Shown: positions 52,849 through 63,845 of the stretch, in pieces
Layout of the letters: the number at the start of each line of letters is the position of its first letter
Numbering within the stretch: position 1 is the first letter of the stretch
DNA from: Sepioteuthis lessoniana
Taxonomy: Eukaryota; Mollusca; Cephalopoda; Myopsida; Loliginidae
NCBI GenBank assembly: GCA_963585895.1
Contig: OY757913.1
Span: 109,183,232-109,247,231, forward strand
Direction: 5' to 3'
Length of the DNA: 64,000 nucleotides
The notes under the pieces: generated by a model
Told to the model about the DNA's origin: nothing
Seen by the model: only the letters and a program-made list of their open reading frames with translations
The model's database searches: none
Position numbers and translations under genes: made by a program

Positions 52849-53165
52849 CGCTCGTTCGCACGGCTTTGACCCGGCAAAGCCTTCGCTCTTGTCCGCTCGT
52901 CCGCACGGCTTTTACCCGACAAAGCCTTCGCTCTCGTCCGCTCGTCCGCACGGCTTTGACACGGCAAAGCCTTCGCTCTTGTCCGCTCGTCCGCACGGCT
53001 TTTGACCCGACAAAGCCTTCGCTCTCGTCCGCTCGCCCGCACGGTTTTGGCCCGACAAAGCCTTCGCTCTCGTCCGCACGGCTTTGGCGCGAACCTAGCC
53101 ATAGCCATTGTCCGCACGGCTTTGACACGGCAAAGCTTTCGTTCCCGTCCGATACGTCCGCACGG
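52849..53165. repeat. 45-bp minisatellite
   Basis: Five to seven units around GTCCGCTCGTCCGCACGGCT and GACAAAGCCTTCGCTCT, the last ones decayed. The period is a multiple of three, so both strands stay open; those frames are artefacts. Confidence 0.9.
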
Positions 53166-53210
53166 CTAGGGGGCCCAGCAAGGCCCTAGCCTTTCCTCGA
53201 CCAGCATACA

Positions 53211-53550
53211 CTCTTGCAAGGTACAACGCAGTCCACGTAACGACTCGCTGTTACGGACTGTTCTACCACTGCAACAACTGGCTCACGTACGACCCGCTGT
53301 ACGAGCCAGAAACCAGGTCGACACACCCCCGGTTAACCCAACATATCGTCATAACCGAGGATATCGATCTACCGAACTCGACGCTCTTGCAAGGTACCAC
53401 GCAGTCCACGTAACGACTCGCTGTTACGGACTGTCCTACCGCTGCAACACCTGACTCACGTACGACCCGCCGTACGAGTCAGCAACCCGATCGACACACC
53501 CTTGGTTAACCACAACATACCGTCACAACCAGGGATATCGATCTACCGAC
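53211..53550. repeat. 173-bp direct repeat, two copies
   Basis: CTCTTGCAAGGTAC[A/C]ACGCAG starts at 53211 and 53384. Each unit holds two near-palindromes (CGTAACGACTCGCTGTTACG and CGTACGACCCGC[T/C]GTACG). Confidence 0.9.
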
Positions 53551-53864
53551 CTCAGCTTACCAGCATCCAACGTCTAGCTGAACTCAACGACTCAACCGAC
53601 CTCAGCTTACCAGCATCCAACATCCAGCTGAACTCAACGACTCGACCGACCTCAGCTCACCAGCATCCAACGTCTAGCTGAACTCAACGACTCGACCGAC
53701 CTCAGCTTACCAGCATCCAACATCCAGCTGAACTCAACGACTCGACCGACCTCAGCTTACCAGCATCCAACATCCAGCTGAACTCAACGACTCGACCGAC
53801 CTCAGCTTACCAGCATCCAACATCCAGCTGAACTCAACGACTCGACCGACCTCAGCTTACCAGC
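53543..53864. repeat. 50-bp minisatellite
   Basis: Six units plus a partial one of GACCTCAGCTTACCAGCATC followed by a GCTGAACTCAACGA part. Units alternate CATCCAG and GTCTAG, so duplication in pairs is likely. Confidence 0.95.
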
Positions 53865-54519
53865 TAACAACATAACCCATCCTAACTGAAGACTACATAC
53901 AACCGCCACGGACATTTACATTCACGCTTGTAAATATGACAAAAATAAATTGTCACTTGTTATTATCGTTACCTCGCCTTTGTTCCTTCATATCGCTTTG
54001 GCTGTCCTCATTCACATAATTCATTTGCGGGGTCGACATACTTATCGGCTCCGCAACAAAGTATCATACCCAGGATACCATATTAAAGGGGCGTGGGTCT
54101 TATTCCTCTGCAGGGGATGCAGTCAGCATATTCTAAACCCTGCCGACAGAGATGTGTTTTGAAATATAATAGTTATGTTCACTATCTAAATAAAAGGAGT
54201 CTCAATTGTTTCCTCCATTTTTTTTTTTTTTTTTTTTCATTTGGCAGTTTGCAATAAAAGACGAACAGGGAAATTGCTTTATTTTATTCAAAATAATTTA
54301 ACGGTGATCCAGTTAAGGTGAGTATTCTTTAAAAAAATACATATCAGACATCGATCGTAAGTCGGTATCTTAGTTACTGAGAGAAGGAAAAGAAAACAAA
54401 TATGGTGGATTGGCGAGATGAAGATGTAATTTTTTAAATGTAACTATTCAATAAAAAAAATAACGCAAATGATAGAAACTTACTCTTACCTGAATGATGA
54501 ATACAAGTAGTTATTTACT

Positions 54520-54790
54520 AAGCTTCTTGCTTAGATGTGTCATAAGGCCTTATGAATGGGGCACCAAATGACACTCGAACTCACTCGTGAAGGTTTGCTT
54601 GTCTAGCTTGCTAAACATAACACCACTCGAGGTACCTATGGAAAATGCAAATAGTAGTAATTTACAAAACTTTTTGCTTAGATGTGGTACAAGGCTGTAT
54701 GAATAAGGCATTCAATGAAACTAGAACTCACTCGTGAAGGTTTGTTAGTCTAACTTGCAAACCATTACGCCAGCCAAAGCGCTCATAGTG
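54520..54790 (-). mobile_element. Two SINE D copies head to tail
   Basis: 54528-54636 and 54657-54785 both read CTTGCTTAGATGTG...AAGGC...TATGAAT, then ACTCACTCGTGAAGGTTTG. Related short flanks (ATGAATACAAGTAG, ATGCAAATAGTAG, ATGCAAGTACT) suggest the second inserted next to the first at a duplicated site. Confidence 0.8.
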
Positions 54791-56114
54791 AATGCAAGTA
54801 CTACATTTCTCTCTGTCCCTCACTCTCTATATGTGCGTGTGAGTGTGTGTGTGTATTTGTAAATTACTGCCGAAATTTTCTTTATTGAACTATTCTATAA
54901 AAGTATTGGGAGCTGTCGAGAAGATTGATATTATACAAAAACGTTACATAATAAGCATTGCTGGATCCATGGGTTGCAATGTAATTTGTGAAAGTACCCC
55001 CCCCAAAAAAAAAGCTTCGGGTAAAGGTAGAGTTTTCAACCATCCATTTTAATTCATTACCTTGGGACACATTTTTATGGTCTAAAAATTATGGAAGCCT
55101 GCGTACACACAATTTACTAATTGATTTAAAAATTATATCGTAACTAAAATCTTTTGTATTCAATTTTTATTGAAAGAATTTTAGAATTCTATTAAATCAA
55201 TAAAAGAAAAAAAGAACTATAACTCTGTATTTGCACTTTGATGACTTGATTGAAGTTATATAATTTCAGACTGTCACCCCCCCTGCAATGCTTTAGCGTA
55301 ATTTAAGAAGCATAACATACACAAGATACCTATAGGCTTTCTCATTTTGACAGAATGTGCCACAAAGGATTTTTTAATTAGTCTCCCTGCGTACCATTAT
55401 AGCGAGGTGATTATAATATCGACGACTGATGGTTGTCTTAATATGTTCGTCGTATTTGAATACTCTTCCACCGCCCCCACTGCTAGCATTATTTTTGCGG
55501 GAAGAAAACAATTCGGACATTTGTAGACGAGGAAATTTATTATGGTTAAAAATTTACACAGCATAATAATACAGCAACAATTCACGACGAATTAACAAGA
55601 ACATTTTATCACCCGAGCAAATTGACACAAAAATGACATGAAATATTAAAAGTACGTTATGAGAATATGAAAAGAAAAGTCCTAGATATGGCTGAACGTC
55701 TATTTTCCTGAGATTTGGTCTCACCGTTTACACCAAAAGCTTTAGTGTCGGACCATTTGCTTATAAATCTCTCACTGGTCCCGTAACCATTTGGTTGTTG
55801 GGAATACAAGGCCCCTGTCCATCTGGACAGGAATGCACATGCTCTTTCGTTATCGAAGCTGAAAAAGGACTTAACCTTGGTGCTCTCTCCTTTTATATGC
55901 TACTTTTCCCCACCACCTAGTGGCCATTAAGTGTACTTTTTGGCAGATACGAGAAATAATGGTCTTTGTGTCATCTAGCGTCAACTAGAACTATCCAGCT
56001 ATCGCGTAGGAGTGTTATCCCAACACGAAAACATATTGACATATTCCTTAGCACAAAAGATGAGACTAAAGATTTTTCTTCCCTCTTGCTTTTTGGTATT
56101 GAAAACGCTCAAAA
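54791..56114. other. Unassigned stretch of about 1.3 kb
   Basis: The longest piece with no recognised repeat. Short ORFs show no familiar motif. 55680-55940 is moderately GC-richer. Confidence 0.45.
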
Positions 56115-56315
56115 TGTAACGGTTATCGTCGTAGAAAGTGGACTTGGATATCCGAGTTAAAATCCCCAATGAAGCTATGTATATTTCAAATAGTTCTTAT
56201 ACCCTTGGAAAAGGTATGAATCTAACTATTCTTCCTCCTGCTATTAGTAAATAGTAGGGTAGACTGAGTTTTTTAAAACCTTGCCATGGTAACCAATGAA
56301 GGAGAAGACAAACTC
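56115..56315 (+). mobile_element. SINE B, old and truncated
   Basis: TGTAACGGTTATCGTCGTAG head, CTTGGAAAAGGTATGAATC and AAGGAGAAGACAAACTC. The 3' third is lost. Confidence 0.75.
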
Positions 56316-56650
56316 TTAATTGAAACCAGTTCTAGACCGAGAGAGGAATGGGTTCCCCAGTCCAAGACACACTACATGAGTAACGCTCCCCACAACAACA
56401 ACAAAAAAAAAATGGTTACGGGACCAGTAAGAGAGTTATTAGGAAATAGCGCGGCTTTAAAGCTTTTAGTTCAACCAGTGAAACCAAATCTCATGAAAAT
56501 AGACTTTCCAGTTATCGAACCTTGGTATCAAATGTTCGAGTATCAAAATCGACTTCGATCTAATATCGTATAATGTTAGGTCCAAACAAGCAATATTAAT
56601 AGATAGATTAACGGGATGGACATTTGAATTCCATCAGAACATTATAAGAC
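56316..56650 (+). other. Open frame of unknown origin
   Basis: A frame running from inside the SINE B to 56573 adds about 80 codons with no stop (TGPVRELLGNSAALKLL, IEPWYQMFEYQNRLRS). I recognise no family. Because its first part is SINE sequence, a real gene is unlikely unless the later part is an old exon. Confidence 0.15.
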
Positions 56651-56654
56651 CCCT

Positions 56655-58630
56655 ACCCCAACGAGTGTTCTCGATATGGGGAACATGAAGTACCCCTTTA
56701 TTGCAATTACTCCCAGGTCCACTATGACCCAGAGTGGTAGTAACTGACAGAGTCCCATCAACGGGGAAAATAGAACTGTTTGACCATTCAACTGTATGCA
56801 AACAAATGACTGATATTAAATTGAATTGTTAGTGATACATAACAATACTTGGAATCATTTAACTGTGTGAGTAATGTTGATCAGAATTATTAGTGATGAA
56901 TCACAATACTTGAACCTCTTTAACTGTGTGCCTAAATTGAATTAATGGTATTACATAGTAATATTTGGAACCTTTTAACTGTGTGCAAATAAAACTATTA
57001 GTGTGATATACTGAAATGAAACCATTTTACCTGTATGTAAAAATGGAATTATTACATAGCAATACATGGAACCATTTGACATTGTGCAAATTATTGAATT
57101 GTGTTGAATTGAGTTATTAGTGTTAAATAGCAATACTTGTAACCACTTCATTGTGTGCTGTGACGTGGCATAAATATTCATCCCAGGGCGGGAGTTTATT
57201 TTTCGCACGTGTGAAGTCGTGTCAGTCTGGCACTTGATCCCTCGCAAAATAAGTCCCAGTTAAGATTCCTTCTTTTTTGGGCGTAGGGGAACTGGCAGAT
57301 AATGTGGGGGTTAATTTGGGGCTAGACTGACCGCCGCTGGCAAGGGGTTTCCATTTTTCACGTTACACATACCCACCAGACCACCTCGTCCTCCTACCCC
57401 AAGGATAATGGAAGATATGGGCCTCTAGGTTTAGATATAATATTATTATTTATCGTAGTCGACAATTTCAATTTCCCGTGTAATGTTTTTAAAGGCGAAT
57501 AAGACATTTAGCGAGAATAAATTGAGGCGAAAATGAAGCTGAAAAGAAACATGCAAAAGAAGGCAATTCAATAGGCAAACAACACAATGAATAAATTTCT
57601 ACACGAGGGGACATTTAAAATATAACAAGGTTTAATACGTGCGGACAAGCAAATAATTAAGGCGCCGGCTATATTACTAGCAGACAAGACTTAAACACAA
57701 TATCTTTCTTTCCTTTTCTCTCTTTTCTGTCTTTTCTCTTGAACCTTGAAAAGGTAGCAAAGTCCACTCATATGTTCACAGTTTATGAAATGAATCTTTT
57801 CATTCCATTTCTCTTTTCTTAATGCATATAATTCTCTATATGCTTCTTTCTTTAAATTGAGAGGGAGAGCATACAATTGCAATATTTAGGAAGGCTGGAG
57901 GGAGAAAACGGTTTTAAGGTTTACTTAGCTTCTTCGACGGGTTCCTTCGCAGAGTATTTTCTTTAACGGGCTAGCGGGATTCTGTAGCGCTCAGCTTGAA
58001 GGCATATGTTATCTCCTATCCAAGAACTCTATTCCTGTTTCTTCGCCCGGAGCTTTGGCATGAGATCCGTGCGTCCTTTCACGGCGACCTCCATCCTAAA
58101 AACTGAATTCTTTATTCCCATTTCCTTTGACGAAAAGGGTGCTACTTCCGGCTTTAGGGTTCTGGCCAATTATTTGGCCTCCTTCTTCTTCCTCACCTTG
58201 TCAGGCGATTTATTCGGGCTACTATACTGACCTCTATGTTCCCTTCTCCATCCAATCAACTTGGGGTTACGGAGTTCAGCTTGATCTTGATTCGTTACTT
58301 CCTTCAACAGGCAGGCCGAAGAGTTGACTTACATTCCTTATTCCTCCTTTTAACGGTCAGTCTTTGAGGCCTGTTAATTCAAACACAGAAGGGTAGGGGA
58401 AATTTCTTATTTCTCTCCTCTCAGTGGGAGACCACGTGACAGCGCAAACAAATAATTAAAATTAAATAGGATTATTCGTGTGAGATACCAATACTTGAAA
58501 CCATTTAATTGTATACAAAAAAATATATAATGAGCTCAGGTTCGTTTAAAAACCTGCTTACAAATCATATATATTCAATAAACAGGATTCCACATAACCT
58601 ACAAAGGTCCATATCCACAAAACCTTACAA
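56655..58630 (+). mobile_element. SINE E, split by a solo LTR
   Basis: Body (ACGAGTGTTCTCGATATGGG to CATCAACGGGGAAAATAG), then about six 71-bp-type units to 57158. It resumes at 58442 and ends in a worn hairpin (ACATAACCTACAAAGGTCCA) and CCAAACCAAATC. Confidence 0.8.
57159..58441 (-). mobile_element. Solo LTR related to the 29.7-kb element
   Basis: 1283 bp. On its own strand it starts TGTCACGTGGTCTCCC and ends GCCACGTCACA. It lies between GTGC (57155-57158) and GCGC (58442-58445), a 4-bp duplication with one change. It shares GGATCAAGTGCCAG[A/C]C-like and CTTCACACGTGCGAAAA blocks with the LTRs at 29682 and 33678, but is longer and divergent: a sister family. Confidence 0.85.
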
Positions 58631-58767
58631 ACCAAACCAAATCAACCAGAAAATTATGGATGTTTCTTTTCGTTTTCTTTGATAAAAATGTTAAAGAAAT
58701 TCATTGACTGAAAACAATGGTGGATAACATTTTTATACATGTCATTTTTTGTTTTTTTACGATAAAA

Positions 58768-59300
58768 TAATTTTTAACAGCTAATGAACTCCTTGTAGGT
58801 TATTTAATGCTGAAATCTGAATCATTTTTAAATGTTTGTAATCAACTATATTTTCAATGTCCCATTGCACCTTTGTCTATAATCATGTGTAGGCACACAG
58901 TCATGATATCAAGTATTCCTATCTAATATAAATAACTTTACGCAACTATTCCTATCTAACGCCAATAATTTTAAGTAACTAATCATAATCCTTAAAACAA
59001 TTATATTTTCAAGTAAAAAGACTTAATACAAAAAAAAATTGCAGATTTATTTGACCAATAAATGGGAACTAAACAGTTCCTATCACTCCCGGTCAGAGTC
59101 GACCTGGGAGTAATGTCAATGAAGGGGTATTCGACACACCCCAATAATCAGTTTGGTATCATAACAGGAAAACAACTTTTGGTGGAGAGGTCTTACCTCT
59201 AAGCAAGAGATACAGGACACCAACTTTTTTTTGGGTGGGTGATCTTACCTATAAGCGGGAGATACAGTCGGTACATTTCCAGCCTCGCCAACGAGGCAGA
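58768..59300 (-). mobile_element. SINE E, old
   Basis: Tail remnant ACTCCTTGTAGGTTATTTAA, units, and a body with GATCAGAG-like GGTCAGAGTCGACCTGGGAG. Its terminal part is duplicated: GGTCTTACCTCTAAGC and GATCTTACCTATAAGC lead two AGATACAG copies. Confidence 0.7.
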
Positions 59301-59314
59301 AAAATAGATTTTTT

Positions 59315-59545
59315 TGTTGTTGTTTAATGACATATCAACCTTTGTGGGTTATTTAATGCCAAAGCCATCCTTAAAGAAGAACAGCACTGGTAGTATTTAA
59401 CCTATAGCTGAAGAAGACAAGGGAGGTTCAAAACTTTTCCAAGGATATTCGCCCGAAAGTGAACGTAATAGCGCGACTGGGCTTCGAACTCACGTACTAC
59501 GATGTTGTAGTCCATCATGTTAACCACTACGCTACAGGGACTCCT
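59315..59545 (-). mobile_element. SINE A
   Basis: TAATGACATATCAACCTTTG hairpin, CAGCACTGGTAGTATTTAAC, CCGAAAGTGAACGTAATAGC, GGGCTTCGAACTC and the head complement TACAGGGACTCC. Confidence 0.88.
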
Positions 59546-60271
59546 CGAAAGGACAGAAAAGTAACTTAAGTCGTTGTTATTCGTAGAGCAACAGATTTCT
59601 CTTCATTTTTTATAGCTTTCAAAAAAATGTCTGATTAAGATTATATATATTTGTATCTAACAGATGATTGTGGGCCGATGGGTTAATGAGGTCAATAGTC
59701 CATTTCGCCGATAGGCGATGATCACTGTTAATTCGACCCTATTCCTAACCCAAGGCTTCCTTTGTAGACTCCGAAATTACGTGTTACTCAAAGCTCCTTC
59801 TGGATGTAGACTGTTTTCTTACATTCCCAAAACATTACCCATACACCAAACAATGTTTATTCCCTCTCAATTCAATTATCGCATTTGATGGCATATAAAA
59901 CCTTCATTTCATTTAGATCTAATATTATAAAGTTTATACATTCCCTGAGACTCATCACATTAGTATTATTACTTATTAAGATAAGAATCTTGCTATGTTT
60001 TGGCGGCCATATAACGAGGCAGTACCTCCTTTCTGGCACCAAAAGAAACTTGTTTAACTTCAATCCTGTGGCGCTACTACAGAGGAAATGTCAACGACTG
60101 AGCTATTTTTGGCACCATTCCCCCGTATACGAGATAGTTCTAGTAATAAACATTATGAGACTATAAAGTCTTCTTGCTCTGAGCGCTCATTTTTAGTTGC
60201 AATAATAATGCATACATGTGGGTACCACCGTGTCCAAATAAGTTTATTTGCATATAGGCGCAGTGTATATG
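59546..60271. other. Unassigned stretch
   Basis: No recognised gene or family. Confidence 0.45.
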
Positions 60272-60505
60272 CATAGAGTGGTCGAAGTAGTTAAAGTGCT
60301 AGACTGCAGCCTTGAAGTCTGCGAGTTCGAACCCTAGTCGTGCGATTACGTTCACTTTTGGACTAATACTCTTGGGAAAGGTGCTAACCCCTTATCCTCC
60401 CAATTATGGATTAAATAGTATCCCTGCTGTTCTTCTACAAGTATGGTTTTGGTATTAAATAACCTATGAAGGTTGATATGCCATTAAACAAAGAAACCAA
60501 ACCGT
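60272..60505 (+). mobile_element. SINE A
   Basis: Head GAGTGGTCGAAGTAG, B-box GAGTTCGAACCC, ACTCTTGGGAAAGGTGC, the hairpin ATTAAATAACCTATGAAGG, and the tail AAACAAAGAAACCAAACC. Confidence 0.88.
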
Positions 60506-60919
60506 ATGCGTATGCATATGGGGGGGGAAGCATGTCTATATTGATGTGTGAGAGTTCAGGTAACGTACATGTAGATATGTACTTGGATGTCGACATATAG
60601 TAATATCAGAAGGATAGCTAAACAAGTTATGGAGGTTGGAGGATTTTAACAGATAAGATAGAAAGAGAAAGATCTCTCGATGGGGGATGAAAGGGTTAGT
60701 TCTTTAATGTCCATAATAAACTCAAGTCCTCAGCGCTCGCAAGGTCAGAGGTCAGTAGACAAGGTTATAATATTTCAAAGTTGTTTACTTTTTGTTGATC
60801 CCCCACGGGGAAACGGTTTTCTTTTCCGGAAGTCCGAGCTGCATATATTCAAAAGAGCAATTAAGAGATATACCGATTAATTACTAGAGGGCAGATTTAC
60901 GGCATAGAGAATAATGGTT
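60506..60919. other. Unassigned stretch
   Basis: A short open frame at 60680-60880 has no recognised motif. Confidence 0.4.
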
Positions 60920-61855
60920 TGGTTTGGGTTTTTTTGGGGGGGGGGTTATGGCATTTGTAAACACATTTTGTCGATAACATTTTTAAACGAGCTTGAGCTC
61001 ATTTTTTGTACAGAGTTAAATGGTTTCAAGTATTTCTATCTATCATGAATAATTTTATTCACAATTAATTATTTGTTTGCACACAGTTAAATGGTTTTAA
61101 GTAGTTGCAATGTAACAGTAACAATTTAACATCAATTATTTGTTTGCATGAATTTTAAAGGATGTATTCATATGATTTGTAAGTGAATAGTTTGTAGGTA
61201 ATTTGATTTTTAAATGAGTTAAAAAAGATTTTTTTTTTTGGCTATTGTTTCTACATAGTTAAATGGTTTCAATTATTGCTATCTAATACTAATAATTCTA
61301 TCAAATATTAATCATTTGTTGGCACACACTATTTAACACTATTCATTCGTTTGCACATAGTCTCTATTTACCAACGCCTCCGCCCGAGAAGGATGTGTCA
61401 CAGGGTCAATTTTTAAGCGGAATTTAACAGGTTTGGATTCAAAGTTTTCCTTCTCCTAGACTGGCCACCTAACCAATGCTGAAGAACTCAGTCTGCCCTG
61501 CTATTTCCCCATAGCTGGAAGGAGAACAGGGAGATTCATACTTTTCCTAAGGGTATTGGTGCTTTGTGAAATGCAGTCAGCTTCGTCGAGGATTGGAACT
61601 CGTGTCGCCGGGTCCATTTCCTACGACGATAACCATTAAACCACGGGCACCTTCAAATGCTTTTAAGTATTGCAATGCAATGTTAATATTTCAATTTAGG
61701 CATACACTTAAAAGGTACGAATCCTCTTACCATTCCCTAAAGCTTCAAGACGAGACGGACCATCAGATGTTTTAGTGTCAACTCAGGACATTCATTGGTT
61801 GTAGAGGGTCTTATCCCTCTGCAGAGATGCAGTCAGTGTATTCGGTGAACTATTA
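60920..61855 (-). mobile_element. SINE E, split by SINE B
   Basis: Starts near a G10 run (60940), then units. A second GATTTGTAAGTGAATAGTTTG start at 61173 shows two E unit blocks. The body end (CCCTCTGCAGAGATGCAGTC) lies at 61815. Confidence 0.75.
61368..61655 (-). mobile_element. SINE B
   Basis: TATTTACCAACGCCTCCGCC to ACCACGGGCACC. Full-length. The flanking duplication is not clear. Confidence 0.85.
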
Positions 61856-61869
61856 ATCTGCCAATATGA

Positions 61870-62395
61870 TCCTATTTACCCAACCCCTCCGCTCGGACAG
61901 GATATGACACAAGGTCAATTTTTAAAGCGGAGTTTAACAGGTTTAAAATATAATTTCCTCATTTGGGTGTGTGCTTATCATAATGGTTATCATCATTGGA
62001 TATGGAATGGGAGACCCAAGTTCAAATCCTGTATGAGGCCCTTTGCATTTTTCTTCATACCCTTGGGAAAGGAATAAATCCATGTTCTTCCCCAAGCTAT
62101 TGGTAATCCTATTTACCAACCCCTCCACTCGGGCAGGATATGACACAAGGTCAATTTTTAAGCGGAGTTTAACAGGTTTGAATTCAGAGTTTTCCTTCTC
62201 CTAGACTAGTTGCCTCACCAAGGCTGAAGAACCTAGTCTGTCCTACTATTTACCCATAGCTGGAGGGAGAATAATTGGATTCATACCTTTCCCAAGGGTA
62301 TTAGTGCTATGTGAAATGCAGTCAGGTCCAGGATTTGAACTCGTGTCGCCGTGTCCATATCCTGCGACGATAACCATTACACCACGGACACCTCC
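61870..62395 (-). mobile_element. SINE B complex: one SINE broken by others
   Basis: 12-bp duplication CTGCCAATATGA at 61858-61869 and 62396-62407 encloses three pieces: a minus-strand B tail (61870-61945), a plus-strand B middle (about 61965-62105), and a near-complete minus-strand B (62106-62395). CTGCCAATATGA is then repeated twice more to 62434. Confidence 0.75.
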
Positions 62396-62451
62396 CTGCC
62401 AATATGAAACTGCCAATATGAATCTGCCAATATGAAACTTTTCAAAGCCAA

Positions 62452-62915
62452 CCCAGTCAGCTGAGGTTATAGAATACACCGACTGCATCTCAGCAGAGGG
62501 GTGAGATCCCCGCCCAAAGAGTGTCCTGTATATGACAATAAACCGTATCTGATGGTGAGGCTCGAATCCTGGGACTTTGGGGAATTTGGAGTGCCTCTTT
62601 ATTGACATTATTCCTAGGTTCACTCCGATCCGGATTTGTAGTATCTGTTAGGGTCCCATTTATGGGTCAAATAGAACTAAGGATTGTTTAACCATTGAAC
62701 TGTGTGCAAACAAATTATTTATGTTAAATGAAATTGTTAGTGTTACATAGCAATACTCGAAGCTATTTAACAGAGTGCAAATTAATGAGCTCTGACTCAT
62801 TTAGAAATAATGTTACCTACAAACTATATGTTTCCAAATCATATTTATTTCATATATTTGTAAACAGGATTTGGTATTAAATAACCCACAGGGGTTGATA
62901 TTCTATAAGCTTAAC
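62452..62915 (+). mobile_element. SINE E
   Basis: GCTGAGGTTATAGAATACAC to ATTTATGGGTCAAATAG, one and a half units, then GGTATTAAATAACCCACAGGG and TTGATATTC, the hairpin tail. Confidence 0.85.
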
Positions 62916-63216
62916 CAACCTTTTTAAGGCACACAAAGGAATATTTGTACAACTGTTTACAAATTAAAAAAAAAACTACGTCAAATGTGTTGCATAGCTT
63001 GTTTGTTTTTGCTTTGTTTTTTTTTTGTTGTTTTTTTTAATTTGTAAATTCCTTTTTGTTGAATTATAAATAAAATAATTTTCTGATCTAAATCTACATT
63101 GAGCTAGAATTTTGTTATCTTGGTTTTTTACGTTATCTCGCCATTAAAAAGTTCTAAAAAACTCGTAAAATCCCTATCAATCTTATTTGACTGAATGTTT
63201 AACTAAGTTCAGCGTC
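62916..63216. other. Unassigned T/A-rich stretch
   Basis: Homopolymer-rich; nothing recognised. Confidence 0.4.
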
Positions 63217-63490
63217 TATTTACCTAATCCCTCAGCCACGGACAGGATGCGACGCAAGGTCAATTTTTAAGCAGCTTAAATTCAGAGTTTTTCTTTCCCT
63301 ACACTGGTCGACTTACCAAGGCTAGATAACCCAGTCTGTCCTACTATTTACCCATAGTCTGAGGAGACGATATGTATTTATGCCTTTCCTAATGGACATT
63401 AGCACGAAGTGAAACGCAAACAGCTTCTTCAGGGATTTGAACTCTGTCCGCAGATTTCATTTCTCGCGACGATAACCGCTACGCAAAGAG
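63217..63490 (-). mobile_element. SINE B, old
   Basis: CTATTTACCTAATCCCTCAG to CGCTACGCAAAGAGGGC. Diverged, with a deletion after AGCAGC. Confidence 0.75.
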
Positions 63491-63554
63491 GGCTTCTCTT
63501 AGATTAAGTCTGGTTAATATTATGGCAAACTATCCGATCTCCCACCAGGAAGCA

Positions 63555-63720
63555 TTTGACATGAGGTCATTTATAGTGAGGAGAGGACTATGCACGAATC
63601 GAGAATCATGTGCGGCCGTCACAAAAAAAAAAAAATGTTTGATCCTATCGGCATTCCTCATGAAGCGATAAACTTAGCCCTGCCAGTCAGGTATTGTCTA
63701 GGAGGAAGGCCTCATGAGAC
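63555..63720 (+). mobile_element. 5S-derived SINE body fragment
   Basis: TTTGACATGAGGTCATTTA and GAAGCGATAAACTTAGCCCTG with GGTATTGTCTAGGAGG match the body of 35566-35900. The 5S head is absent. Confidence 0.6.
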
Positions 63721-63721
63721 C

Positions 63722-63845
63722 TGGCGGTTAGCACAGTACCACCTGTTCTGGTTTAAATAGTATCATTATTTTTCTTCTACAAAGATTACTTAGGCATTTG
63801 ATAACTCACGAACGTTGATATGCCATTAAAAAAAGAAACTGAAAC
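63722..63845 (+). mobile_element. SINE A 3' part
   Basis: GTTTAAATAGTATCATTATT, a worn hairpin GGCATTTGATAACTCACGAACG, and the tail AAAAAAAGAAACTGAAACC. Confidence 0.75.

Larger units (their letters stand above)
51783..54058 (+). mobile_element. GC-rich probable solo LTR with minisatellites
   Basis: 2276 bp from TGCCGCGACC to GGCTCCGCAACA, flanked by AAGT (51779-51782 and 54059-54062) inside a SINE E whose reading continues across. It has TG...CA ends, a 4-bp duplication, and an AATAAA at 53945 close to the end, which fits a Ty3/gypsy-type LTR. The two termini also share an inverted GCCGATAA (51794 and 54041), so a DNA element is not excluded. It is much richer in G and C than its surroundings. 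Confidence 0.7.
51488..54160 (-). mobile_element. SINE E, split by a 2.3-kb insertion
   Basis: Degraded hairpin (TTTTAACGACATGTCAATCC), a unit, and a body to CCATCAGATGAAGT (51782). The body continues at 54059 with AAGTATCATACCCAGGATAC to GCAGTCAGCATATTC. Confidence 0.8.

Noticed and set aside
52794..53189. Three overlapping 106-116 codon frames on both strands
   Set aside because: The 45-bp minisatellite period is a multiple of three, which keeps frames open. The products are repeats without domain features.
56286..56573. 95-codon protein gene
   Set aside because: The start and first part lie in a degraded SINE B, and the rest matches nothing I know.
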